A DNA stretch of 23,573 nt from Euplotes aediculatus (taxonomy: Eukaryota; Ciliophora; Spirotrichea; Euplotida; Euplotidae). This document shows positions 16,870 through 23,573 of the stretch, one piece after another. A model generated the notes under the pieces. That model did not search any database and was not told the DNA's origin. It worked only from the letters and a program-made list of their open reading frames with translations. Both the position numbers and the translations under genes were made by a program. Location: positions 1 through 23,573 of the forward strand of contig JAQGFW010013554.1 of NCBI GenBank assembly GCA_030463445.1, given 5' to 3'. Each line of letters opens with the position of its first letter. Position 1 is the first letter of the stretch.

Positions 16870-16870
16870 T

Positions 16871-17869
16871 TTATTGAGATTGTGGCGTCGTTTGTGTTGA
16901 ATCAAGTAAAGGAGCCTCCAGTGGCTTGTTTTTGTCTTTACGACCAAATACCGATACATTGATATATCGTTTTGGGTGCACCCGTACATCATCCAGCAAA
17001 ATATTTAAACTTCGGGTGGTATTTTCCAGGTTTCGGTACAATTGTTTATCATTTAACAGCAATCCGAGTGATCCATCCTTGCTGTTGGCCTTTTCTACCA
17101 CTCCGTTCAGGTTTCCGATGGTAGCCTGAAGGTTGGAGACCATCCCCTTTATGTCGGCAGTGGCCAGCTGATCTGTCGTTTTCTCCAGATTTCCCAGGGT
17201 ATTTGTTATATGCTCATTATTGGATGCCAGGTTCGAAGAAACCGATTCCAGGTTGGTCATCGTTTTATTCAAAGCACTATTCTGGGAAGCGATCAGCTGA
17301 TTCAGGGCGGCAGACGCTTTTGCCAGATTACCAATAATGGTATGGAAATTATTTTTGGTATTGGGGTCAAAATAGGTACCCACTACCTGTATCAGTGAAT
17401 CCAGTGACACCAGCGTACCATCCAGTGATTGTAATGCCGGTTTCAGGCTGCTGGTTACCTCATCCAGCAGACCTGCTTTGGTGCGACTTGTAATAGTGTC
17501 CCCATCTGCCAGAAACTCACCAGCATTACCTGGTTCAATGATCAGATTGGAAGTACCCAGCAATCCGGCATCAATATAGGACACGGAATTTTTGGGAATA
17601 TTTATATGCCGGGCCAGGTTGATCGTTACTACAATGCCATCTTCAATATTCGGACTGCGTTCCCGGATCTCGGATACCATTCCGATTTGAAGCCCGTTCA
17701 GCAGAACCGGACTTGAATTGGCCAGACCGGTTACTTTGGGAAATATCGTATATACCTGATCGTTTTTATCGAAGAAACTTTTTCCTTTCAGAAAATTGAA
17801 GCCAAGTATCAGTAAGGTAATACTTACAACTGCCAGGATGCCGATCTTGGTTTCATTAGATATTTTCAT
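16871..17869 (-). CDS. MCE-family lipid transport protein (MlaD-like)
   Basis: A 332-residue single-pass inner membrane protein with its bulk in the periplasm. A transmembrane anchor lies at about 9-28 (IGILAVVSITLLILGFNFLK). The MCE domain spans about 36-117 (VTGLANSSPVLLNGLQIGMV, GLLGTSNLIIEPG). A long helical tail follows (about 135-290, with repeated SLDSL, NLAKASAALNQL, NLESVSSNL), ending in the conserved-looking VHPKRYINVSVFG and a short disordered C-terminus. MCE proteins form hexameric rings that move phospholipids between membranes with an MlaFE-type ABC transporter. No permease or ATPase gene is next to it here; in Bacteroidetes these are often elsewhere. It sits between the amidase (30 bp) and the LptA-like gene (1 bp). 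Confidence 0.92.
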   Translation of the reverse strand: MKISNETKIGILAVVSITLLILGFNFLKGKSFFDKNDQVYTIFPKVTGLANSSPVLLNGLQIGMVSEIRERSPNIEDGIVVTINLARHINIPKNSVSYIDAGLLGTSNLIIEPGNAGEFLADGDTITSRTKAGLLDEVTSSLKPALQSLDGTLVSLDSLIQVVGTYFDPNTKNNFHTIIGNLAKASAALNQLIASQNSALNKTMTNLESVSSNLASNNEHITNTLGNLEKTTDQLATADIKGMVSNLQATIGNLNGVVEKANSKDGSLGLLLNDKQLYRNLENTTRSLNILLDDVRVHPKRYINVSVFGRKDKNKPLEAPLLDSTQTTPQSQ

Positions 17870-17899
17870 GCACTAAGAATTGGAGTCAAATGTAAGGAT

Positions 17900-18880
17900 T
17901 TAATTTCCAGTTGTGGTCCGGGGCAGATGACGGGGATTTTCCAATTCTTCTTTATACCGTTTGAACGCAGTTAAAATATTCGTTACCACTTCCTGCTGAC
18001 CGGCATCACTTACCAGGTATTCTTCTTCTTCTTTATTGCTGATAAAGCCGGTTTCTATCAGGATACTCGGCATGCCGGTTGCCTGTAACACCCAGATTCC
18101 TTTGTGGTTTCGTTGTTTTACCCCAAAACTTTTTCTTCCGGCATTGGCAAACTCTTCCTCCACAAACTGCGCCAGCAGGGCTGAATTGCGAAAGAAATAC
18201 TTGGTATACAACTGCGCCCGGATCTTGGCTTCCGGTGAATTCAGGTCCAATACGTTGTTCGGATCATCTACTGGTTCTTCTTCTCCACTTTCCTCTTCAT
18301 CCAGCACTATGTTTTCACTTTTTGCCCCAGATCTGTCGGCAGCCCATATATAAGTTTCCGTACCAATCCGGGTGTTTTTTACATAATAGCTCTGATAAAT
18401 GGGTTGCTTGATCATTTTTTTCTTACGCGTCTTACCCTTTCCAACATAAACAACCTTGTTCTTGTACCCAACAATTTTCTTCTGATACCAGCCCCCGGCT
18501 TTTTGACCGGTCGCATTCAGGTGGATGGAGATAAAAAGATCTCCTTTTGCTTCATTCGCCATTTCAGCCCGGATCCGGTTGGCCAGATTAGGGTCTGTTA
18601 CCCCCTTCGGCAGGTTCGCATCCTTTCTTGTATAAATAAAGTTGATCTCCGGATATGCTTTTTCCAGCTCTTTTCCGAGTTTGAGCGCAATCGATAAGGC
18701 CACTTCCGCCTCTGTGGAAATCAGGCCACGGGCACCAGGGTCACGGCCACCATGACCAGCATCAATTATTACTGTCCGAAGCGCATTTCTGTTGCCCTGT
18801 GCGTTACTATTTTTTGAAAACATTAGCAACACACCGGCAGCGATCACTATATAGAGTTGGGTCTTGAACAATCTGATCAT
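17900..18880 (-). CDS. Periplasmic N-acetylmuramoyl-L-alanine amidase (Amidase_3)
   Basis: A 326-residue exported zinc hydrolase that cuts the amide bond between MurNAc and the stem peptide of peptidoglycan. The signal peptide ends NSNA near residue 27. The core starts at VIIDAGHGGRDPGA, whose His43 is a zinc ligand; Glu57 (STEAEV) and His120 (SIHLNA) are the other expected ligands, and Glu276 (ETGFISN) is the catalytic residue. A large insertion (about 130-220) holds a basic patch (KGKTRKKKMIK) and an acidic run (DEEESGEEEPVDD). Such insertions block the active site in AmiB/AmiC-type enzymes until an activator releases them. ATG 18880 is preferred over an in-frame start 48 bp upstream because it begins a clean signal peptide and leaves room for the lptD promoter. 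Confidence 0.94.
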   Translation of the reverse strand: MIRLFKTQLYIVIAAGVLLMFSKNSNAQGNRNALRTVIIDAGHGGRDPGARGLISTEAEVALSIALKLGKELEKAYPEINFIYTRKDANLPKGVTDPNLANRIRAEMANEAKGDLFISIHLNATGQKAGGWYQKKIVGYKNKVVYVGKGKTRKKKMIKQPIYQSYYVKNTRIGTETYIWAADRSGAKSENIVLDEEESGEEEPVDDPNNVLDLNSPEAKIRAQLYTKYFFRNSALLAQFVEEEFANAGRKSFGVKQRNHKGIWVLQATGMPSILIETGFISNKEEEEYLVSDAGQQEVVTNILTAFKRYKEELENPRHLPRTTTGN

Positions 18881-18889
18881 ACAATAACC

Positions 18890-18921
18890 TTTGAATAATG
18901 GGTATCGAATCCCTATTTTTG
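18890..18921 (+). promoter_or_regulatory. Bacteroidetes-type promoter of lptD
   Basis: TTTG (18890-18893), a 20-bp spacer and a full TAnnTTTG match, TATTTTTG (18914-18921). This is the best promoter in the window. Transcription would start around 18926-18930, leaving a leader of only about 10 nt before ATG 18937. It rules out the upstream in-frame ATG at 18898, which would lie before the start site. Confidence 0.75.
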
Positions 18922-18936
18922 CCCCCATTCAATAGT

Positions 18937-21645
18937 ATGAAGGACGGCGGCAAATTTAGTTTAAAATACATTTTTATCGGGCTTTTTACACAGCTACTTA
19001 TAATATTAACGCTGTCCTCCTTCGCGAATTATCCATTTTCCAGGAATTTTAATTCCTCTTTAACGCAACAACAGCGCGATACCATTCCCGCTCGGACAGA
19101 CACAATCCCCTTAAAAAAGGACAGCCTGGGGAACATCATCAGAGATTCCACCGGCCAGCTAATTCAGCAAATCGACACACTGAATGTTAAAATTTCTTCC
19201 GACTCCCTTGATGCGCCCGTGCAATATGCAGCATCGGACTCGATGGTGCTGGATGTTGCTACCAAAAAAATCACGCTGTACAACAAAGCCAGTACAAAAT
19301 ACAAGGACCTGGATCTGACTGCTTACAGTATCGAACTGGATCAGCCAACGCAAATTGTTGTGGCAACCTATATGCTTGACAGCCTTGGTGAAAAACAGGG
19401 AAAACCTCATTTTGTACAGGGTGAGAGTAATATGGATGCGGATTCCATCATTTATAATTTCAAAACCCAAAAGGGAATCACCAAAAGTACATTTACACAG
19501 CAGGGAGAAATGTATGTTTACGGTAGCCGGATCAAAAAAGTAAATGTCAATGATTTCTTCGCACTGGATGGCCGGTTTACCACTTGTAACCTGGATACGC
19601 CGCACTTTGCCTTCCGGACAAAAAAATTAAAACTGGTCAATAAAAAACTGGCTGTGAGTGGACCTATTCACCCTGAATTTGAAGGCGTGCCGGTTCCTAT
19701 TTATATTCCGTTCGGGTTTTTCCCTTTATCCCAGGGAAGAAAATCAGGCATATTGCCCCCGCAATTTGTTGCCAATGAACAATTCGGGCTGGGCTTGGAA
19801 GGGGTTGGGTATTACAAGGTGCTGGGCGAGAAGTTTGATGTCATGCTTCGGGGTGATATCTATTCCTATGGTGGCTGGCGGGCGGTTTTAACACCAACCT
19901 ATAAACACCGTTACCATTACTCGGGACGATTGAATTTGTCTGTGCAGAATACCCGAATTCTTAGTCGCGATCCGGACAAGGAATTTGACGTAAACAGAAG
20001 TTTTAATATTCAATGGAGCCATGTGGCAGACGCGAAAGCCCGTCCGGGTACCAGCTTTCAGGCCAGTGTAAATGCGGGTTCCACCCAGTTTAACCGTTTT
20101 GTGGGCGCCAATCCGTCGATCAACTTCCAGAACCAGATGTATTCGTCCATTGCCTACACCAAAAACTGGAATAATAAATTCAACCTTAGTTTAACGGCCG
20201 GTCATGATCAGAACAACCGGACCCGCCAGGTAAACGTTCGTCTGCCGGATGGATCCTTCACCGTCAATAACTTTTATCCATTTCAGAAAAAAGAATTTGT
20301 GGGTACACCGAAATGGTATGAAAAACTGGGAATTGGTTTGAACTCTCAATTCCGGAACCAGGTTTCTTTTTATGACAGCGCGTTCAGCTTTACCCAGTTG
20401 ATTGATACCATGCAATGGGGCGCCCAGCACAATATCCCGATTACACTTTCCCTTCCATCCCTGGGACCCATCCAGATTGCACCGGGTATCAGTTACTCAG
20501 AGCGCTGGTACGCCCAGCAATTTGATCGTACATGGAATCCTACCACCAATAAAATTGATACCTCCATCAACCGAGGATTTTATACAGCCCGCGACATGTC
20601 TTTCTCCATGAGTCTGAATACGGCCCTGTTTGGAACCTATGATAAATTTGGAAAAAACAGCAGCGTGCGGGCGATCCGGCACGTTATCCGGCCCTCTGTA
20701 TCTGCCAGTTACAAACCGGATCTGAACGGAAAAGATTACTATTCCACCCAGGTGGATACCACCGGAAGGCAGGTTCGTTTCAGTAAATACGCGGGCAGCT
20801 TGTATGGCGCTTTCGGAGAAGGAGAATTCGGCGGACTTAGTTTTACTCTTGACAACAACCTCGAAATGAAAGTGCGATCCAAAAAGGACACCACTTCTGA
20901 GGATGGCATCAAAAAAATCCGGCTTATTGATGGTTTTGGCTTAACCGGCAGTTACAATTTTCTGGCAGATAGTTTTCAGTTATCACCCATTAGTCTCTAT
21001 TTAAGAAGCACTCTCTTTGAAAAAATCAATATCACCGCTTCTGCCAGTATGGATCCCTATAAAACCGATCGGCAGGGCTACCGGATCAATGAACTGGCCT
21101 GGTCGGGAGATGGCTTTTCCTTAGGCCGGATTACCTCTGGAAATATCGCCATTTCCACTTCCTTTACCAGCAAGCAGAAAGAGAAAAAAGAACTGCCTCC
21201 GGATGAGGACCTGAGCGGTATTGGTTTACCAATGACCAATGAAGAACAACAGGCGCTGCTCAATAATGTGCGGAATAATCCGGCAGAATATGCGGATTTC
21301 AATATTCCCTGGTCAGTTAATCTGTCCTATTCCCTGAGTTTTACAAGGCTTCTCAAAAGAGATTATTCCGGGTATGAAACTCAGGTCAATAGCAGTGTAA
21401 ACGTAAGCGGCGATTTCAATCTGACTCCTAAATGGAAACTGGGTGCCAGCACCTTTTATGATTTCCGGGGAGCTTCCATTCAGCAGCTAACGATGTTCCT
21501 TAGCCGCGAATTGCACTGCTGGCAGTTGGGTATAAATATCACTCCGGTAGGCTTATACCGGACCTTCAATATTACCATCAACCCGAAATCGGGATTGCTG
21601 CGCGATCTGAAAATCAACCGCTCGAAATTCTTCTACACGCAATAA
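18937..21645 (+). CDS. lptD: LPS-assembly outer membrane protein LptD (Bacteroidetes form)
   Basis: A 902-residue outer membrane barrel that inserts LPS or lipooligosaccharide into the outer leaflet. The N-terminal membrane or signal segment (about 9-31) is followed by a Ser/Thr/Asp-rich linker. The periplasmic OstA jellyroll covers about 75-220 (MVLDVATKKITLYNKAS, DADSIIYNFKTQKGITKS). Then come FTTCNLDTPHFAF and VPVPIYIPFGFFPLSQGRKSG, both clear counterparts of segments conserved in E. coli LptD. The rest is barrel, closing with ELHCWQLGINITPVG and a C-terminal KSGLLRDLKIN. Only two cysteines exist, Cys217 and Cys861, placed like the interdomain disulfide pair of E. coli LptD. It diverges from the amidase-mlaD-lptA operon across 56 bp. 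Confidence 0.88.
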   Translation: MKDGGKFSLKYIFIGLFTQLLIILTLSSFANYPFSRNFNSSLTQQQRDTIPARTDTIPLKKDSLGNIIRDSTGQLIQQIDTLNVKISSDSLDAPVQYAASDSMVLDVATKKITLYNKASTKYKDLDLTAYSIELDQPTQIVVATYMLDSLGEKQGKPHFVQGESNMDADSIIYNFKTQKGITKSTFTQQGEMYVYGSRIKKVNVNDFFALDGRFTTCNLDTPHFAFRTKKLKLVNKKLAVSGPIHPEFEGVPVPIYIPFGFFPLSQGRKSGILPPQFVANEQFGLGLEGVGYYKVLGEKFDVMLRGDIYSYGGWRAVLTPTYKHRYHYSGRLNLSVQNTRILSRDPDKEFDVNRSFNIQWSHVADAKARPGTSFQASVNAGSTQFNRFVGANPSINFQNQMYSSIAYTKNWNNKFNLSLTAGHDQNNRTRQVNVRLPDGSFTVNNFYPFQKKEFVGTPKWYEKLGIGLNSQFRNQVSFYDSAFSFTQLIDTMQWGAQHNIPITLSLPSLGPIQIAPGISYSERWYAQQFDRTWNPTTNKIDTSINRGFYTARDMSFSMSLNTALFGTYDKFGKNSSVRAIRHVIRPSVSASYKPDLNGKDYYSTQVDTTGRQVRFSKYAGSLYGAFGEGEFGGLSFTLDNNLEMKVRSKKDTTSEDGIKKIRLIDGFGLTGSYNFLADSFQLSPISLYLRSTLFEKINITASASMDPYKTDRQGYRINELAWSGDGFSLGRITSGNIAISTSFTSKQKEKKELPPDEDLSGIGLPMTNEEQQALLNNVRNNPAEYADFNIPWSVNLSYSLSFTRLLKRDYSGYETQVNSSVNVSGDFNLTPKWKLGASTFYDFRGASIQQLTMFLSRELHCWQLGINITPVGLYRTFNITINPKSGLLRDLKINRSKFFYTQ

Positions 21646-21654
21646 GGAGGAGAA

Positions 21655-21710
21655 TTAAGAATTAAGATTTAAGAATTAAGATGTGAGAATTAAGATTTGA
21701 GGCGTCAGAT
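21655..21710 (+). repeat. Heptamer array after lptD, eight in-phase units
   Basis: Units from 21655: TTAAGAA, TTAAGAT, TTAAGAA, TTAAGAT, GTGAGAA, TTAAGAT, TTGAGGC, GTCAGAT. The GTGAGAA unit stands in phase among TTAAGAW units, which shows that the two variants are one family. It begins 9 bp after the lptD stop codon and points the same way as lptD. Confidence 0.88.
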
Positions 21711-21716
21711 GAGAAT

Positions 21717-21772
21717 GTTTCACTTTTCACGTCTCACATCTCACGTCTCACGTCTCACTTCTCACGTCTCAC
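21717..21772 (-). repeat. Heptamer array at the plsC 3' end, eight in-phase units (minus-strand sense)
   Basis: Plus-strand units from 21717: GTTTCAC, TTTTCAC, GTCTCAC, ATCTCAC, GTCTCAC, GTCTCAC, TTCTCAC, GTCTCAC. They invert the array at 21655-21710 across a 6-bp gap. The array extends 18 bp into the plsC coding region. Confidence 0.9.
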
Positions 21773-22495
21773 TTTCCTTCCCATCACTTCAAATGCCCGC
21801 TCTTTCAGTGAGTCTGTAGTGTCGTTTTCGGTTACTTCAATCGGTTCAAGAAATTCAATCAATAGTGGATGCGGCATCAGGTAAAAACCTTTGTCCGGAG
21901 GGTTCACTTTCCTTGTGTAAGAAATAACACCAGGAATGATGGGAGTTTTGGTGTCAATAGCAAGCCGGAAGGCTCCGTCGTGAAAGGGTTTCAGCGGTTG
22001 ATCCGTTGTATTTCGGGTGCCTTCAGGGTAAATGCACATATGAAGTCCCATTGCCAGAACTTCTTTCATTTTGGTATAACTTTCCTTGCGGCTCCTGTCG
22101 CTTTTGCGATCCACCAGTACACTGCCTAATTTATAGATCATTCCAAAAACAGGCACTTTGGCCATTTCCGCTTTGGCAATGGTTTTATTTCCACCCGGTA
22201 TGGCCGGAGAGGAAATCGGCACATCCATTAATGCATTATGATTGCAAATAACAATGTAGGGCTGTCCTTTTTTGAAGTGTTCCTTTCCCCTTACAAATAG
22301 CGGGCATCCAATGCCGGGTAAAAAAACAGCCATCCAAATCCTTGCATAACGAATAAAACGATGTGTCCGTTTCGGTTCTTCTGTAGTAAGACAAAACAAT
22401 GCTACCGGAATCAGAAAAAACAACATCGTTATACAAAACAAAACAATGGCCCATACTGCCCAGATTCTGCCAAATACTAGTTTGAACCAATTCAT
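21755..22495 (-). CDS. plsC: 1-acyl-sn-glycerol-3-phosphate acyltransferase (PlsC family)
   Basis: A 246-residue membrane-bound enzyme that acylates lysophosphatidic acid to phosphatidic acid in phospholipid synthesis. Hydrophobic segments lie at about 11-36. The acyltransferase block I motif NHNALMD is at residues 85-91 (catalytic His86 and Asp91), and block III PEGTR is at 157-161. ATG 22495 starts 14 bp after ung; a TTG nine codons upstream would overlap ung and is less likely. The last five residues (VRREK) and the TGA stop are encoded inside the heptamer array at 21717-21772, so the repeat has probably replaced the original C-terminus. The exact acceptor lipid is not proven; other lyso-lipid acyltransferases of this family are possible. 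Confidence 0.9.
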   Translation of the reverse strand: MNWFKLVFGRIWAVWAIVLFCITMLFFLIPVALFCLTTEEPKRTHRFIRYARIWMAVFLPGIGCPLFVRGKEHFKKGQPYIVICNHNALMDVPISSPAIPGGNKTIAKAEMAKVPVFGMIYKLGSVLVDRKSDRSRKESYTKMKEVLAMGLHMCIYPEGTRNTTDQPLKPFHDGAFRLAIDTKTPIIPGVISYTRKVNPPDKGFYLMPHPLLIEFLEPIEVTENDTTDSLKERAFEVMGRKVRREK

Positions 22496-22509
22496 GTTGT
22501 GAAGGTAGT

Positions 22510-23181
22510 TTACAATGACCAATCTATCGGGTCGATACCGTTTTTGACGAGGTATTCATTGGTTTTAGAAAAATGCCGGCAACCAAAAAAACCTTTTTCG
22601 GCACTAAAGGGAGAAGGATGTGCAGCTTTTAACACCAGGTGTTTGGTTTCATCAATCAGTACCTGTTTTTCCTGTGCAAACCTGCCCCATAAAAGAAATA
22701 CAATATGTTCCTTACGTTCGCTGATAGCACGGATAACCGCATCTGTAAAATCCATCCAGCCGATTTTAGCATGACTGCCAGGTTCATTGGCTCTTACGGT
22801 TAGCGCCGCATTCAATAGCAAAACACCCTGTTCGGCCCATTTTTCCAGATTTCCTTTCCGGGGGAGTTGCAACCCGATGTCCGCTGCAATTTCTTTGTAA
22901 ATATTAAGCAGGGAGGGTGGGGGTGTCACTCCATCGGGAACAGAAAAACTTAATCCATGTGCCTGTCCGGGATTGTGATAGGGATCCTGTCCCAGTATGA
23001 CCACTTTCAGCCGGTCCGGGGGTGTTTTATCGAATGCCGTGAATATCAGTGGCCCGGGAGGGTATATGATTTTCCCGGCACTCCGCTCCGTTTTAAGATG
23101 CGTTACCACCTGCAGAAAATAGGGTTGCTTAAATTCCTCTTTTAAAAATGCTTTCCAGCCGGCTTCAATTTTAACCTCCAT
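22510..23181 (-). CDS. ung: Uracil-DNA glycosylase, family 1
   Basis: A 223-residue cytosolic DNA repair enzyme that removes uracil from DNA to start base-excision repair. The water-activating loop GQDPYH is at residues 64-69 (catalytic Asp66), and the HPSPFSA minor-groove loop with its catalytic His188 is at 188-194. LLNAALTVRANEPGSH and FLLWGRFAQEK are also typical of family 1. Length matches E. coli Ung (229). The frame is open from a TTG at 23208, but the ATG at 23181 gives MEVKIEAGWKAFLKEEF, a normal N-terminus, and is preferred. The gene heads a two-gene unit with plsC, 14 bp apart, and diverges from the DUF937 gene. Confidence 0.96.
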   Translation of the reverse strand: MEVKIEAGWKAFLKEEFKQPYFLQVVTHLKTERSAGKIIYPPGPLIFTAFDKTPPDRLKVVILGQDPYHNPGQAHGLSFSVPDGVTPPPSLLNIYKEIAADIGLQLPRKGNLEKWAEQGVLLLNAALTVRANEPGSHAKIGWMDFTDAVIRAISERKEHIVFLLWGRFAQEKQVLIDETKHLVLKAAHPSPFSAEKGFFGCRHFSKTNEYLVKNGIDPIDWSL

Positions 23182-23237
23182 TAAATCTTGGTTTAATTCT
23201 TCACACAAGTTAGGATGGAACGAAAATCAACGTAAAT

Positions 23238-23245
23238 TATATTTC
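23238..23245 (+). promoter_or_regulatory. Candidate -7 element for the DUF937 gene
   Basis: TATATTTC matches 7 of 8 bases of TAnnTTTG and lies 14 bp before the ATG at 23260, giving a very short leader like that of lptD. No TTTG is present at the expected -33 distance. Confidence 0.3.
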
Positions 23246-23259
23246 CAAAATCAACAATT

Positions 23260-23573
23260 ATGATAGAAAATCTCCTAAACCTGATTCGAGAAAATGCTGG
23301 AGACAGTATTATCAATAATCCTGATATTCCGAATGAACGCAACGATGAAGCCATTCAGGCTACTGGTGCTTCCATCCTTACAGGCCTGCAGGGCATGATG
23401 GCCCAGGGCAATGTAAAGGAGGTATTGGGAATGTTTGCCCAGGGCCAGGTGGACCAGCAGAACCCGGTTGTACAAAACCTTTCCGGTAATGTGATCAGCG
23501 ATATGATGGGTAGATTTGGTATGGATCGTGGAAAAGCTGGCTCCCTGGTTGGAAGCCTATTGCCGGTGATTCT
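23260..23573 (+). CDS. DUF937 domain protein, 3' end cut by window edge
   Basis: From ATG 23260 the frame is open for 104 codons to the end of the window. The protein begins MIENLLNLIRENAGDSIINN and continues with IPNERNDEAIQATGASILTG, QGMMAQGNVKEVLGMF, NLSGNVISDMMGRFGMD and KAGSLVGSLLPVI. This helical, Gly/Met-rich pattern, with a start typical of small Bacteroidetes proteins, resembles the DUF937 (YidB-like) family. Family members have no firm function. No signal peptide is seen, so it is probably cytosolic. A full-length member would be roughly 150-200 residues, so a third or more is missing here. Confidence 0.75.
   Translation, partial: MIENLLNLIRENAGDSIINNPDIPNERNDEAIQATGASILTGLQGMMAQGNVKEVLGMFAQGQVDQQNPVVQNLSGNVISDMMGRFGMDRGKAGSLVGSLLPVI

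Noticed and set aside
16870-16992. Upstream extension of the LptA-like reading frame by 41 codons
   Set aside because: It overlaps the end of the mlaD-like gene in another frame and would bury an otherwise clean signal peptide starting at 16869.
18881-18936. Longer starts for the amidase (18928) and lptD (18898), which would make the genes overlap
   Set aside because: Both internal starts begin proper signal segments, and a good lptD promoter occupies this region.
23182-23208. TTG start extending ung by nine codons
   Set aside because: The ATG at 23181 gives a normal family N-terminus; the extra residues MCEELNQDL match nothing I recognise.
1-23573. Mobile element, prophage or horizontally acquired island
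   Set aside because: No transposase, integrase, phage gene, tRNA or terminal repeats were seen, and genes are typical of a Bacteroidetes core genome.

Overview
This window looks like ordinary chromosomal DNA from a Bacteroidetes (Bacteroidota) bacterium, most likely family Chitinophagaceae. The reasons are a SusC/SusD pair, a TonB-dependent receptor with an N-terminal carboxypeptidase-like regulatory domain, the Bacteroidetes forms of LptD, OstA/LptA, MCE and amidase proteins, a fused SpmA-SpmB protein, a DUF937 protein, and a good match to the Bacteroidetes promoter (TTTG, about 20 bp, TAnnTTTG). No tRNA, rRNA, CRISPR array, prophage or transposase is visible. Genes are tightly packed and no gene-free stretch reaches 300 bases.

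Layout: (1) 1-790 (-) is the 5' part of purC, cut by the window edge. (2) 881-4678 (+) is a two-gene unit of a TonB-dependent receptor and a two-FAS1-domain lipoprotein. (3) 4679-4948 is a convergent intergenic region with heptamer arrays and a hairpin terminator. (4) 4949-6049 (-) is ychF, divergent from the SpmAB fusion at 6199-7437 (+); the region between them holds a 17-bp GC-rich palindrome and another heptamer array. (5) 13906-7505 (-) runs deoR-type regulator, susC, susD, DUF4397 lipoprotein, and ends at a clear terminator. (6) 18880-13995 (-) is a compact envelope operon: periplasmic amidase, MCE/MlaD protein, long LptA-like OstA protein, NhaA antiporter. Divergent from it is lptD (18937-21645, +) with a recognisable promoter. 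(7) 23181-21755 (-) is ung followed by a PlsC acyltransferase, convergent with lptD across a second heptamer-array region. (8) 23260 to the right edge (+) is a partial DUF937 gene.

The main functional theme is the outer membrane: LPS transport and insertion (LptA-like and LptD), MCE lipid transport, peptidoglycan hydrolysis, phospholipid acylation and two nutrient-uptake modules. The most unusual sequence signal is not a gene. It is a family of in-phase 7-bp tandem repeats (general form KTNNGAN) found at three intergenic sites. At the two convergent gene pairs it faces inward from each gene's 3' end; in one case it supplies the last codons and the stop of plsC.
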